Part shown: piece by piece, positions 50,950-60,212 of the stretch
How the letters are laid out: each line of letters opens with the position of its first letter
Numbering within the stretch: the first letter of the stretch is position 1
NCBI RefSeq assembly: GCF_034355335.1
Contig: NZ_CP136422.1
Coordinates: forward strand, 3,134,501 to 3,198,500
From: Blautia coccoides
Lineage (GTDB): Bacteria; Bacillota; Clostridia; Lachnospirales; Lachnospiraceae
Length of the DNA stretch: 64,000 nucleotides
Direction: 5' to 3'
The notes under the pieces: model-generated
The model's database searches: none
The model's input: only the letters and a program-made list of their open reading frames with translations
What the model was told of the DNA's origin: nothing
Position numbers and translations under genes: made by a program

Positions 50950-52584
50950 ATGATCCATAATAAAAAACAATTACCCGATATTCAGAAAAAAGCCGGTCAG
51001 GCTCTTGCCGTATTTCTGGCAGTTATGGCTTTTCTCACAATTCTGTCACGGGCCGCAGCAAACATAATAACCCCAACCGTCGTATGTATTGTGCCGCAAA
51101 AGGCTGCCCTGGAGTATGAGATTACCGCATCAGGGATCGTGAAGGAAAAGCAGCAGCAGGCAGTCAACACCGTTCCCGGCATCCGTGTAAAAAAGGTTCT
51201 TGTCAGTGAGGGGGACCGCGTTTCCGAACAAGACATACTATTTGAACTGGATATGGAAGATCTGGAAGAAAAAATCCTGTTAAAGAACCAGGAAATCGAA
51301 AAGTTAAAGCTTGGATTAAGTGACAGCAGAGAAAAAAGCAGGCTGGAGCAGCAGAATAAAAGCCTGGAACAGAGCAGGGCCGACGAGGATTTCCAAAGAA
51401 CAGAAGAAAGCCTGGACGCACAGGTGCAGAATGCCTCTGAAGCCCTTGCAGAAGCCCAGAGCCGTTTAGAACAATTCGACATTCAAAAGGCAGACGCTCA
51501 GGAGAGCAGTCCTGATTCTGTGGGAGAAGAACTGCAAAAGACCAGCGAAGAAAGGCTTCTTCTTTTGGAGCAGGCTGAGGCGGATCTGGAACTGAAAAAA
51601 GAACTTTTAGAGCAGGCCAAGACAGATAATAAACCACAGGATATTCTGGCGGAGCTGGAAAAGGATACAGAGGAGTCCCAAAAAGCGATGCAGTCAGCCA
51701 AAGAAGCCTCTTTGTCAGCAGATCAGGCCCTGGAGTCCTGGCAGGCGGCGAGAGAAGCCCTGGAAGACCAATTTTCAGAGACACAGCGCCAGATACTTGC
51801 AGATGCTTGTATGCAGGCTCAAAACGCCTATGAGGACGCTCTGAGGCAGAGAGAGGAAGGACTGACGGGCGCGCAGAGAAAAATCGAGGATACCCGGAAA
51901 CGAACAGCACCGGACAGTACACCGAAAACCACAGAGATGGAAATAGAAGCTCTGCAGATAGAACTGGATAAATATACTGCACTTCAAAAAAACAATGGGC
52001 AGATACTTTCCCCCGCAGAAGGGATTGTCCGAAAGGTCCAAGTGGAAGCCGGCAGCGCGACAGCAGAGAGCAGTTCTGTCACCCTGGCGGATCTATCTTC
52101 CGGTTCCAGATATACGGCCTCTATTCCTAAGGAACAGGCTGAAATGATCGCAGAGGATGTAACCGTCAAGTTAAAATCCGCTGACGGAAAAAAAGTATCA
52201 GAAGAGCTTACCATAAATTCCATAAACGAAAACAAAGACGACCCTGATTTGACTGATATTGCAGTAGATATCAAAAACAGAGAATTTGACATAGATGAAC
52301 ACGCATCACTTGAGATCAAAAAGCAGTCTGTGACCTATTCCTGTGTGGTTCCCCTGGAGGCGCTCCGTATGGAAGATAAGCAATATTTAGTTCTCACAGT
52401 CCAGGAGACGGAAACTATACTGGGAAAGGAACTCACAGCCGTCCGCACCGATGTGACGGTTCTTGAAAAAAATAATACTATGGCAGCCTTAAAAGACGAT
52501 GCTTTAAACGGAAGCAGCCAGATCATTCTCACCTCCCAAAAGACTGTAAAAGCAGGCGACCGCATACGCCTGAAGGAAGAATGA
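50950..52584 (+). CDS. HlyD/RND-type periplasmic-adaptor-like protein
   Basis: The 544-residue protein has one N-terminal membrane segment (about 15-38), a lipoyl/barrel-sandwich segment (ITASGIVKEKQQQAVNT, then GDRVSEQDILFELD), a coiled coil of about 250 residues rich in Glu, Gln and Ala, and a closing lipoyl half with NGQILSPAEGIVRKVQVEAGS. Such adaptors usually bridge an exporter to the outside. ATG 50950 lies nine bases after GAGAGG; an ATG at 50941 abuts that site and is rejected. It overlaps the next gene by four bases, so the two products probably act together. Confidence 0.85.
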   Translation: MIHNKKQLPDIQKKAGQALAVFLAVMAFLTILSRAAANIITPTVVCIVPQKAALEYEITASGIVKEKQQQAVNTVPGIRVKKVLVSEGDRVSEQDILFELDMEDLEEKILLKNQEIEKLKLGLSDSREKSRLEQQNKSLEQSRADEDFQRTEESLDAQVQNASEALAEAQSRLEQFDIQKADAQESSPDSVGEELQKTSEERLLLLEQAEADLELKKELLEQAKTDNKPQDILAELEKDTEESQKAMQSAKEASLSADQALESWQAAREALEDQFSETQRQILADACMQAQNAYEDALRQREEGLTGAQRKIEDTRKRTAPDSTPKTTEMEIEALQIELDKYTALQKNNGQILSPAEGIVRKVQVEAGSATAESSSVTLADLSSGSRYTASIPKEQAEMIAEDVTVKLKSADGKKVSEELTINSINENKDDPDLTDIAVDIKNREFDIDEHASLEIKKQSVTYSCVVPLEALRMEDKQYLVLTVQETETILGKELTAVRTDVTVLEKNNTMAALKDDALNGSSQIILTSQKTVKAGDRIRLKEE

Positions 52585-53765
52585 GGCGGACAGCGGGGCA
52601 TGTGATGCAGCTCCTTTTTGGAGTCATATGCTTCATATGTCTTGCCCAGGCTCTTTCTTGCGGGGAAACCCATACGGATAAAAATACCTGTGTCATACAG
52701 AGTGGTGACCAAATGGACGGATACCAGGCCCTGTCCCTGATTCGAGGCAGCCGGGATACGGATTTGCATTTTACCCTCTGGGGAGAGTCCGAAAATATAT
52801 TGGTTGCGGCACCCAGTCTGAACAGGAAAACAAATGCCAGCCTCATCACAACAGCCGGCAGCTCCGGTCTGGTCCTGCCCGGCACCCGTACTCTCGAAAA
52901 TACAGATACCGGGGGCTGTCTGATCGATGAAAAATTGTCTGTGGATCTCTTTGGAAGTTCTGAAATATGCGGGGAGACCCTTCTGATAGAGGGCAGAAAA
53001 TATAAAATCCTGGGAATTCTCTACGGCCACAGAGGCATTGCCCTTATACCGGCAGAAAAGGATACAGGAACTGTGATCGATCGTGTATCTCTCAAAATTC
53101 CCGAAAAGGAAAACCAGCAGGAAACCATCCGTCGTTTCTCGGGCAGTACAGGGATACAGGGAAACTTGATCCCATTGTACCTGTATAAAGCTTTTTCAGA
53201 CGCTCTGATTCGTGTTACTGCCTCGTTTTTTCTGCTTTTTCTTCTGATTGGCATATTCAGAAAGATAAAGGTGCGCAGCCGTAAATACACTGTCATATTC
53301 TTCCTTGCCGCAGGATTATTAAGCGCCGCTGCATGTATATGGGTTTTAGATATAAACATCAGGGTCACAGGAGATATGCTTCCTTCCAAATGGTCTGATT
53401 TTGATTTCTGGTCAGAGTCGGCAAGGCAGAAAGCCGGCGAAGCGGCCCTGCTTTTTAAAATAGAAAAAAGTAAGATGGAATATGATCAGTTTACATCTTC
53501 TTTAACCTCAGTATTTTTCAGCCTTTGTTCTGTTTTGCCGGGCTTTCTTTTTCTGCGCAGTCTCAGGATCAAAAAGCTTTCCTCCCTCCTGGTCATGACC
53601 GTTTTTTTTCTGCTGCTTTCCTTTTCTTTTTGTATTCTGCACGGACCGGACAGCAGCCTTCTTGTACAGGAACGGATCCTCTGGCTGTTTTTTCCATTCT
53701 GTCTGCTGCTTAAATATCTGGATACGCAGTTGGATGATGTCCCGTTTTGGAAGAAACATCCATAG
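52581..53765 (+). CDS. MacB-like periplasmic-core membrane protein without an FtsX domain
   Basis: The 394-residue protein has an N-terminal membrane segment, then an extracellular region resembling the MacB periplasmic core (GGCLIDEKLSVDLFGSSEICG, abbreviated; then IEGRKYKILGIL). About five hydrophobic segments follow from residue 210. They do not look like a standard FtsX permease domain. MacB partners HlyD-type adaptors in tripartite exporters, which matches the gene before it. No cognate ATPase is encoded here. The mechanism of this pair is unknown. Confidence 0.7.
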   Translation: MRRTAGHVMQLLFGVICFICLAQALSCGETHTDKNTCVIQSGDQMDGYQALSLIRGSRDTDLHFTLWGESENILVAAPSLNRKTNASLITTAGSSGLVLPGTRTLENTDTGGCLIDEKLSVDLFGSSEICGETLLIEGRKYKILGILYGHRGIALIPAEKDTGTVIDRVSLKIPEKENQQETIRRFSGSTGIQGNLIPLYLYKAFSDALIRVTASFFLLFLLIGIFRKIKVRSRKYTVIFFLAAGLLSAAACIWVLDINIRVTGDMLPSKWSDFDFWSESARQKAGEAALLFKIEKSKMEYDQFTSSLTSVFFSLCSVLPGFLFLRSLRIKKLSSLLVMTVFFLLLSFSFCILHGPDSSLLVQERILWLFFPFCLLLKYLDTQLDDVPFWKKHP

Positions 53766-53785
53766 TATTTTCATGGCAGCTCCTA

Positions 53786-53850
53786 TTGTTCTAAACCGAG
53801 TTTTCCATTATACTGAAATCACCTCTCTTTTTGGTGCACGAAAAGAGAGG
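53786..53850 (+). promoter_or_regulatory. Promoter and leader hairpin for the AraC/GyrI regulator
   Basis: TTGTTC (53786-53791) and TATACT (53809-53814) are 17 bases apart. Right at the predicted start lies a perfect 10-bp dyad, CCTCTCTTTT (53822-53831) with AAAAGAGAGG (53841-53850). No T-run follows on this strand, so it is more likely an operator or a stabilising 5' hairpin than a terminator. Confidence 0.5.
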
Positions 53851-53901
53851 AATTCCAAATGAAAATACGCTAAAATCAAAGAATAAAAGGAGCCGATAAA
53901 A

Positions 53902-54747
53902 ATGGATTGGATAGAACGTCTCAATAAAGCCATCAACTATCTGGAAGAACATATCAGAGAGGATATTGATCTAGAACAGACAGCAAAAATAGCCTGCTGT
54001 TCCACCTATCACTTTCAAAGAATGTTTACCTATATGGCAGGAATTCCGCTTTCGGAATATATCCGCCGCAGACGCATGTCCCTGGCGGCTGCGGACCTGC
54101 AGCGCAGTGATGCAAAAATAGTGGATATTGCCTTGAAATACGGCTATACTTCACCTACCGCATTCAACCGTGCCTTTCAAAGTGTACACAAGATCACACC
54201 TTCCGCAGCAAAGAAAGCAGGTACTTCCATAAAATCTTATCCTCCTATCAGTTTCAAGATCATGATAAAAGGAGTCGAAGAGATGAATTACAGAATTGAG
54301 GAAAAAGAAGCCTTCCGTATTGTGGGTATTTCACAGCCCATGCACAAGGAAGTGGAGAAGAACTTTGAGATTGTTCCACAGATGTGGGGCAAGGCGGCAG
54401 CCGACGGTACCATACCGAAGCTGGCTGCCATGATGGACCGGCAGCCCATGGGACTTTTAGGCGTCAGTGCCTGCAACGACAGGGAAGAATGGAAATATTT
54501 TATTGCCGTTTCCAGCAGTCTGCCTGCCACAGAGGATTTGGAGGAATATGAGGTTCCTGCTTCCACCTGGGCAATTTTCTCCGGTTCCGGCACCAATTTA
54601 TCCATTCAGGAGCTGGAACAGCGGATCGTCACAGAATGGCTTCCCACATCCGGATATGAATACGCAGACAAGCCGGATATCGAAGTCTACCTAAACCCGG
54701 ATCCCCAAAATGCCCAGTATGAGGTATGGATCCCTATTGTGAAATAG
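53902..54747 (+). CDS. AraC-family regulator with GyrI-like effector domain
   Basis: The 281-residue protein has two helix-turn-helix motifs in residues 1-105 (AKIACCSTYHFQRMFTYMAG and VDIALKYGYTSPTAFNRAFQ, both AraC-type) followed by a GyrI-like small-molecule-binding domain (about 130-281, SOUL/BmrR-like). This is the layout of Rob- and SoxS-related multidrug-response regulators. AAAGGAG precedes ATG 53902. It forms a single-gene unit ended by a hairpin terminator. Its targets may include the neighbouring transporters, but nothing in the sequence proves this. Confidence 0.92.
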   Translation: MDWIERLNKAINYLEEHIREDIDLEQTAKIACCSTYHFQRMFTYMAGIPLSEYIRRRRMSLAAADLQRSDAKIVDIALKYGYTSPTAFNRAFQSVHKITPSAAKKAGTSIKSYPPISFKIMIKGVEEMNYRIEEKEAFRIVGISQPMHKEVEKNFEIVPQMWGKAAADGTIPKLAAMMDRQPMGLLGVSACNDREEWKYFIAVSSSLPATEDLEEYEVPASTWAIFSGSGTNLSIQELEQRIVTEWLPTSGYEYADKPDIEVYLNPDPQNAQYEVWIPIVK

Positions 54748-54756
54748 AATATTTAA

Positions 54757-54805
54757 GAAGAAGCCGCAGTGCATTTCAGAATGTGCCGCGGCTTCTCTCT
54801 TTTGG
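54757..54805 (+). terminator. Terminator after the AraC/GyrI gene
   Basis: AGAAGCCGC pairs with GCGGCTTCT across a stem-loop of about 39 bases, followed by CTCTTTT. It separates this gene from the next two-component operon. Confidence 0.7.
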
Positions 54806-54819
54806 CAGCAGTATGTGAT

Positions 54820-54849
54820 TTGACAATTTTATAATAGATACACTATAAT
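54820..54849 (+). promoter_or_regulatory. Consensus promoter for the second two-component system
   Basis: A perfect TTGACA (54820-54825) and a perfect TATAAT (54844-54849) are separated by 18 bases. The start would be near 54856, about 23 bases before the gene. Confidence 0.8.
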
Positions 54850-54878
54850 CAAGCTATCAAAAGAAAAGGAGACCCCCA

Positions 54879-55556
54879 TTGAAAAAGACTATATTATTAT
54901 TGGAAGATGACGAAAATCTGAACCGGGGAATATCCATGCGTCTGGAAAAAGAAGGGTATCATGTCCTGTCTGCATTTACAGCCTTTGAAGCTGAGGAGCT
55001 GTTTGAAAAAAATGAAGTCCACCTGATCATCAGTGACATTAATCTGAGGGAAGGCAGCGGCATGGACTTCTGCCGCAGGATAAGAGAAAAAAGCAGTGTC
55101 TATATTATTTTCCTGACAGCTCTTGACCAGGAGACTGACATTGTAGCCGGCTATGACATAGGGGCAGATGATTACATTACAAAGCCCTTCAGCCTGATGA
55201 TACTCGTATCAAAAGTACACGCGCTCATGAAAAGAGTGGAAACGTCAAAGCCCTCTGTTCTGAAATGCGGTGATATCCGTGTGTTCCTCCATGAAATGAA
55301 GGTGTGGAAAAATGAGGAGCCTCTATCCCTCAGTAAAAAAGAGCTGCAGCTTTTGATCTTTTTTCTGGAAAATCCACAGCAGATTTTTTCAAAGGAGCAG
55401 ATTGCGGAGGCTGTATGGGATATTGACGGTCAGTTCGTAGATGACAATACCGTACCCGTCAATATCAGCCGCCTCAAAGCTAAACTGGAGTGGGACGCTG
55501 TACAAAACGTGAGAGGAATGGGATACATATGGACAAAGGACGTAACAAAAGAATAG
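54879..55556 (+). CDS. OmpR-family response regulator of a transporter-linked system
   Basis: The 225-residue regulator has acidic residues EDD at 9-11, phosphoacceptor Asp53 (LIISDINLREG), a Lys in YITKPFSL, and a winged-helix domain ending NVRGMGYIWTKD. GGAGA lies upstream; the track of bases before it gives no better start than the codon at 54879 (TTG), read as MKKTILLLEDDENL. It overlaps the kinase gene by 28 bases. In this arrangement it usually controls the adjoining ABC exporter. Confidence 0.93.
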   Translation: MKKTILLLEDDENLNRGISMRLEKEGYHVLSAFTAFEAEELFEKNEVHLIISDINLREGSGMDFCRRIREKSSVYIIFLTALDQETDIVAGYDIGADDYITKPFSLMILVSKVHALMKRVETSKPSVLKCGDIRVFLHEMKVWKNEEPLSLSKKELQLLIFFLENPQQIFSKEQIAEAVWDIDGQFVDDNTVPVNISRLKAKLEWDAVQNVRGMGYIWTKDVTKE

Positions 55557-56689
55557 CTGTTTTTATAGGTCTACTGGCACTCCTTTTGTTTGGTACACTA
55601 TACACCGCTTTTCAGTGGATCAATACCGTACACATGGAAAACGACATGCTTCTGGGAAGACTGATCCTAGCAAAACCTGAAACAAAAGGGGAGTATGTCA
55701 GTGCTGTAGAGGGAAGATCAGAGTTTGACATTAGTGAGGCACTGGCTGCCGGCCGGGCAGCCAAAGCTGAATATGGTTACTCGGGCAGATATGCAGCCGC
55801 TTCGCCCTCTATTGCCTCCTTTCTGCCTGTTTTGCTGCTGAGTGCCTTATTTTTCGCTCTTCTTCTGTCCTTTCTGATCTTATATCAGAAAAAGCTTCAA
55901 AGCCAGGCAGAGTTTAGGATCTTCCGGCTTGAGGACCAGGCGGCGCAGCTTACGCAGGAGAACCGCCTTCTGCAATCCCGGATAGAACGGGAAACGGCGG
56001 AGACAAAAACACTGGTCACAGATATTTCCCACCAGTTAAAGACCCCCCTTGCCTCCCTCAAAATGTGTTATGAGATTGCAGACACCAGCAGTTTTACAAA
56101 AGAAGAACAGCAGTCCTTTCTCATGCAGGGAAAAAATGAAGTGATCAAGCTGGAAAATCTGACAAAATCCCTGATCCAGTTATCCCGGCTGGAGACAAAC
56201 ATGATCCTTCTGGAACCTGTAAAAGCCAGCTTAAAAAAAACGCTTCAAAGTGCTGTCAACAGTGTTTATATGAAAGCGTTTCAGAAAAATATAACACTCT
56301 CCGTAAATGAATTCCAGGATGAGGAAGTCATGCAGGATCCCCGCTGGACCCAGGAGGCACTGGTGAATATACTCGACAATGCAGTAAAATACTCCTCCCC
56401 TCAGTCTGCTGTAGAGATCCGGGTGGAACCTATGGTCAGCTATTTTCTCATTGAGATAGAAGACCAGGGCATGGGGATTCCAAAAGAGGAGAGGAACCAA
56501 ATCTTCAAACGCTTTTACAGGGGTAAATCCTCCGCTGTCCAGGAAACTGACGGCTCAGGCGTAGGACTGTATCTCACCAGAAAAATACTGGAAGAGCAGG
56601 GTGGAAGCATATGTGTAAAAAGCGGCAGAAGGGGATGTCTGTTTCAGATCGTATATCCCAAAACCGGATACGGCATACAGCAAAATTAG
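55529..56689 (+). CDS. Sensor histidine kinase of a transporter-linked system
   Basis: The 386-residue kinase has membrane segments at about 9-30 and 97-119 with roughly 65 extracellular residues between them, then a coiled linker, His168 (VTDISHQLKTPLASLK), and the ATPase boxes LDNAVKYSSP, DQGMGIP and GSGVGLYL. The extracellular loop is longer than in BceS-type intramembrane sensors, so sensing may be direct. ATG 55529 follows GGAATGGGA and overlaps the regulator gene. Confidence 0.92.
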   Translation: MDKGRNKRIAVFIGLLALLLFGTLYTAFQWINTVHMENDMLLGRLILAKPETKGEYVSAVEGRSEFDISEALAAGRAAKAEYGYSGRYAAASPSIASFLPVLLLSALFFALLLSFLILYQKKLQSQAEFRIFRLEDQAAQLTQENRLLQSRIERETAETKTLVTDISHQLKTPLASLKMCYEIADTSSFTKEEQQSFLMQGKNEVIKLENLTKSLIQLSRLETNMILLEPVKASLKKTLQSAVNSVYMKAFQKNITLSVNEFQDEEVMQDPRWTQEALVNILDNAVKYSSPQSAVEIRVEPMVSYFLIEIEDQGMGIPKEERNQIFKRFYRGKSSAVQETDGSGVGLYLTRKILEEQGGSICVKSGRRGCLFQIVYPKTGYGIQQN

Positions 56690-56817
56690 AGGCAAACACA
56701 GGCTGTCCTTTGGGGCAGCCTTCTGCATTCCTGTCACCCTTTCGGTTTCTTACAAAACTGTTATCCTGTTTGAAATGCTTTTGTAAGGATACACGTGTAA
56801 TATAAGAGTGAAACAGG

Positions 56818-56870
56818 AACTGTTCAGTACATCTTTTGCAATGGAATTTTTGCCGGCCTGCTGAACAGCT
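56818..56870. repeat. Short inverted repeat related to the TTCAG elements
   Basis: AACTGTTCAG (56818-56827) is mirrored by CTGAACAGCT (56861-56870). The core CTGTTCAG matches the ends of the elements at 4806-4946 and 9568-9689, but the span is only 53 bases, so it may be a reduced copy or chance. The rest of the gap 56690-56904 shows the palindrome ACACGTGT at 56791-56798 and no confident promoter. Confidence 0.3.
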
Positions 56871-56904
56871 CTTCAAAATGACAGATAAGATAAGGAGAAC
56901 CCCT

Positions 56905-57579
56905 ATGAATGCAATGCTACTGGAAACAAAAGACTTATGTAAATATTACGGCAGCGGGGAGAATTTAGTAAAGGCTATAGACCATACCACCATGACCATA
57001 CAGAGAGGAGAATTCACTGCCATTGTGGGCCGTTCCGGTTCGGGGAAGAGTACGCTGCTCCATATGCTCGGTGCCCTGGACCGCCCGGATAAAGGCAGTG
57101 TATGGATAGAGGGAAAGAACGTATTTGACTTAAAAGATGAGGAACTGGCGGTCTTCCGAAGAAGAAAGATTGGTTTTATCTTTCAGAACTATAATCTGAT
57201 CCCCTCCCTCAATGTCTGGGAAAATATTGTGCTTCCCATGGGGTTAGACAAAAAGAAAGTGGACCGGAAATTTGTCAGGGACCTGACAGAGCGCATCGGA
57301 ATAGCTGACAAACTGAAATCTCTTCCCAACACCCTCTCAGGAGGACAGCAGCAGAGAGTTGCCATTGCCCGTGCCCTGGCATCCAAACCTGCCATCATAC
57401 TGGCAGATGAACCCACCGGCAATTTGGATTCCAAGACAGAGCTGGAAGTCATTTCTCTTCTGAAAGCCTGTGTAAATGAATACGGTCAGACACTGATCAT
57501 GATCACTCATGATGAGACCATTGCCCAGATGGCTGACAGGATCCTTGTCATTGAGGATGGTAAGGTGGTGAGCCAATGA
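56905..57579 (+). CDS. MacB/LolD-type ABC exporter ATPase
   Basis: The 224-residue ATPase shows Walker [10 protein letters not shown] (42-50), the signature LSGGQQQR, Walker [14 protein letters not shown] and a switch histidine in MITHDE. The LDS after Walker B is typical of the MacB/LolD/BceA class that drives FtsX-type permeases. ATG 56905 follows AAGGAG by seven bases. It overlaps the permease gene by four bases. Confidence 0.95.
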   Translation: MNAMLLETKDLCKYYGSGENLVKAIDHTTMTIQRGEFTAIVGRSGSGKSTLLHMLGALDRPDKGSVWIEGKNVFDLKDEELAVFRRRKIGFIFQNYNLIPSLNVWENIVLPMGLDKKKVDRKFVRDLTERIGIADKLKSLPNTLSGGQQQRVAIARALASKPAIILADEPTGNLDSKTELEVISLLKACVNEYGQTLIMITHDETIAQMADRILVIEDGKVVSQ

Positions 57580-60044
57580 ATACAATAAACAGAACCGCGC
57601 TCTCCAACCTGCGGCAGAATAAAGGAAGAAACATTATGGCAGGCATCGCCATTTTCCTGACAACGATCCTGGTTTTTGTCATTCCTGTCATCGGCCTTGG
57701 GGCCGTGGATCTGGAGATGGCTGCCGCCAACAAGATATATCCTACCTTTCATGTCATGTATCGTGATGTCAGCGCCGCCACAGCGGAGGAGCTTTCCCAC
57801 CGGGCAGAGGTGGAATCCATCGGTCTCCGCCAGGACCCGGCCCAGATTCCAGTCCAGGACGGAACGGGATGGATGGTGTATATGGATGAAACAGCCCTGA
57901 AGCTCAATAAAATGGAGCTGGATGAAGGCACCTTCCCCCAAAAAAGAAACGAGATTGTCGTATCGGATAATCTTTTAAAAGCTCTGGGGATCACAGGCAG
58001 CATCGGTGACACGATTGAACTTTCCTATCAGCCTGTTGAGCCGGATGGAATCGGATATGAGAAAAAGCAAGATTTTGTCATCACCGGCCTGCTCCCCACA
58101 ACTGCCGGCAGTGAGGATTCAAAAGTCTATTCCGCAATAGTTTCCAAAGACTTTATGGAACAGGAACAGCCTGAAACTATGCGCAGATACAGGGTCTTGC
58201 TGCGTATTGCCAATGCGGATTCCATGAATACGGTACAAATCGAAGAGACATACAATAGGATAGCCAAGGAAGCAGGGATTTCTGAGACAAATGTAGTGGA
58301 TAACCAGACTTACCTTGCAGCCAACTACATTGATCCCGCCCTATACACAGGGATCGCAGGCATTCTGCTCGTTGTTGTACTTGCAGGTATCATGACCATA
58401 TACAGCCTTTACTATATAACTATGGTATATAAAGTACAGGAATTTGGCAAGATCAAAGCCCTGGGAGCCACCAAACGGCAGATCCGCCAGATCGTCTTTC
58501 GGGAGGGGATTCTGGTTGCTCTTATGGCAATCCCTGCAGGCCTGATCGCGGGGAGCATTGCAGCCAGCATAGGATACCGTTTTCTGACATCAGCATATGG
58601 TGCTGATAACCCCATAACCCCTGTTATTATGGAAATGATCAAAAATCATGAGGTCAGTCTTCTGAAACCCTGGATGTATGTAATGGCAGCAGCGGTGGCA
58701 CTGCTTACCGTAGTTTTTGCCCTGCTGCGTCCCATGCGGATTGCCGCTAAAATTTCCCCGGTGGAGGCCATGCGATATGACGGCAGTATGAAATCAAAGA
58801 AAAAACAGAGAAAAGGCCATTCGGAAATGAATCTCTTCCGTCTGACCGGGGCCAATCTTTCAAGAAACAAAAAGCGTACGGTAATGACCATCGTGACACT
58901 GAGCCTGACAGGAATCCTGTTTATGGTGATTTCCACCCTGTTGTCCTGCGCAGAACCGGAAGAAATCGCCAGGGACACCATATTTGACGATTTTCAAATA
59001 TCCGTGGACAGCAGCAGCGGAGACAAAATGCATCCTGAACTGGAATGGTCTGTTCTGTGCAAAGACAATCCTCTGAATGAGGATTTTGAAAAACAGGTAT
59101 TGGATATCCCGGGTGTGGAAAAGGTTACAAGGACAAGTCTTATGGAGGTGGAGCTTCCGGACCACATGGACGGAGACGAGACGTGGAAGGCAAGTATCAT
59201 CGGAATTCCAGAGGAATATGCAGGCAGGATGGAGAAATCTATCATACAAGGTTCCTGTACTTATGAAGATCTGCAGCAGGGGGATAAGATTCTCATTGAC
59301 CAAAATATGCAGTATTTTATGCCGGATGTTGAAATCGGCGACACTCTCCGGGTGGTTATCCAATCAGGGAACCGTCTGGAGGAAAAAGAATTTGAAATCG
59401 CAGCCGTTGCGGATATGCCATATGGTCTGAGCCATTATACATTTCTGGCACTTCCCAATTCTGTCATCCGTCAATTGACAGAGCTTGATATGGATTACTA
59501 CTGGTCTGTGGAAGTCGATCATAAAGAGCTGCACAGCGCAGAGCAGCAGCTCCAGACACTCCTGGAAGAAAATGACCTGTTGGAAATGAAAAGCTATGAG
59601 GAAGAAGTTGCGTATAATAAAAAGAATACCAGCTTCATGGCCCAGCTCTGCTATATATTTATGATCGTTCTGGGCGGAGTGGGTATTATGAACTTAATTA
59701 ACACCATGGTCAACAGCATTTATGTGAGAAGAAGAGAGCTGGGCATCATGCAGGCTATCGGTCTTTCCGAAAAGCAGCTAGTACGCATGTTGCAGCTAGA
59801 GGGGATTTTTTACACTGCCGGAACTCTATTCTTCTCCCTTGGGATTGGCAGCTTATTGGGCTATGTCACCTTTCTATATGCCAAAAGCCGCCGGATGTTC
59901 GGCATCCTGGGCTATCATTATCCCACGGTACAGACGGCTGTGCTGATTGCCGTTATATTGACTATACAAATCCTTTTGACATACCTTATCATGAAGAATT
60001 TCAGAAAACAGAGTATGATTGAGCGTATCCGTTTTTCAGAATAG
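57576..60044 (+). CDS. FtsX-domain ABC exporter permease
   Basis: The 822-residue membrane protein has two FtsX domains: one around residues 250-400 and one at the C-terminus with LCYIFMIVLGGVGIMNLINT and RRRELGIMQAIGLSEKQL. Two large extracytoplasmic regions precede them, each after a single membrane segment (about 17-37 and 440-460). This doubled layout is common in Firmicute permeases paired with a two-component system, often linked to antimicrobial-peptide or lipid export. The substrate is unknown. Confidence 0.92.
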   Translation: MNTINRTALSNLRQNKGRNIMAGIAIFLTTILVFVIPVIGLGAVDLEMAAANKIYPTFHVMYRDVSAATAEELSHRAEVESIGLRQDPAQIPVQDGTGWMVYMDETALKLNKMELDEGTFPQKRNEIVVSDNLLKALGITGSIGDTIELSYQPVEPDGIGYEKKQDFVITGLLPTTAGSEDSKVYSAIVSKDFMEQEQPETMRRYRVLLRIANADSMNTVQIEETYNRIAKEAGISETNVVDNQTYLAANYIDPALYTGIAGILLVVVLAGIMTIYSLYYITMVYKVQEFGKIKALGATKRQIRQIVFREGILVALMAIPAGLIAGSIAASIGYRFLTSAYGADNPITPVIMEMIKNHEVSLLKPWMYVMAAAVALLTVVFALLRPMRIAAKISPVEAMRYDGSMKSKKKQRKGHSEMNLFRLTGANLSRNKKRTVMTIVTLSLTGILFMVISTLLSCAEPEEIARDTIFDDFQISVDSSSGDKMHPELEWSVLCKDNPLNEDFEKQVLDIPGVEKVTRTSLMEVELPDHMDGDETWKASIIGIPEEYAGRMEKSIIQGSCTYEDLQQGDKILIDQNMQYFMPDVEIGDTLRVVIQSGNRLEEKEFEIAAVADMPYGLSHYTFLALPNSVIRQLTELDMDYYWSVEVDHKELHSAEQQLQTLLEENDLLEMKSYEEEVAYNKKNTSFMAQLCYIFMIVLGGVGIMNLINTMVNSIYVRRRELGIMQAIGLSEKQLVRMLQLEGIFYTAGTLFFSLGIGSLLGYVTFLYAKSRRMFGILGYHYPTVQTAVLIAVILTIQILLTYLIMKNFRKQSMIERIRFSE

Positions 60045-60067
60045 TCATACGGCGTAGAGTGCAGGAC

Positions 60068-60095
60068 TTGACAGATATGTTATAATAAATATAGT
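60068..60095 (+). promoter_or_regulatory. Promoter upstream of the L25 leader
   Basis: A perfect TTGACA (60068-60073) and TATAGT (60090-60095) are 16 bases apart. The start near 60102 gives a leader of about 110 bases containing a terminator-like hairpin. Confidence 0.6.
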
Positions 60096-60118
60096 GCATA
60101 CAGAACTTTTTATCATAC

Positions 60119-60161
60119 AAAAGCTCTCATCTACACCATATTATGTAGAAGGGAGCTTTTT
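60119..60161 (+). terminator. Terminator-like hairpin in the L25 leader
   Basis: Bases 60119-60135 pair with 60144-60161 at all but two positions, and five T residues close the 3' arm. It sits between the promoter and the L25 gene, so it may act as an attenuator, or it may terminate read-through from the upstream permease. A promoter located before it favours attenuation or a very short RNA. Confidence 0.6.
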
Positions 60162-60212
60162 GCATTGGGCATGCGCTTGAACTTTTTAACCGTTTTGCAG
60201 GAGGTATCAGCT

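Noticed and set aside
51203..51982. A 259-codon minus-strand frame within the HlyD-like gene
   Set aside because: It is a shadow of a codon-biased coiled-coil region and has no start signals.
54879..60044. A BceRSAB-type bacitracin-sensing module
   Set aside because: The kinase has an extracellular loop of about 65 residues, and the permease has two large extracytoplasmic regions, unlike the BceS/BceB layout. A related but different class is more likely.
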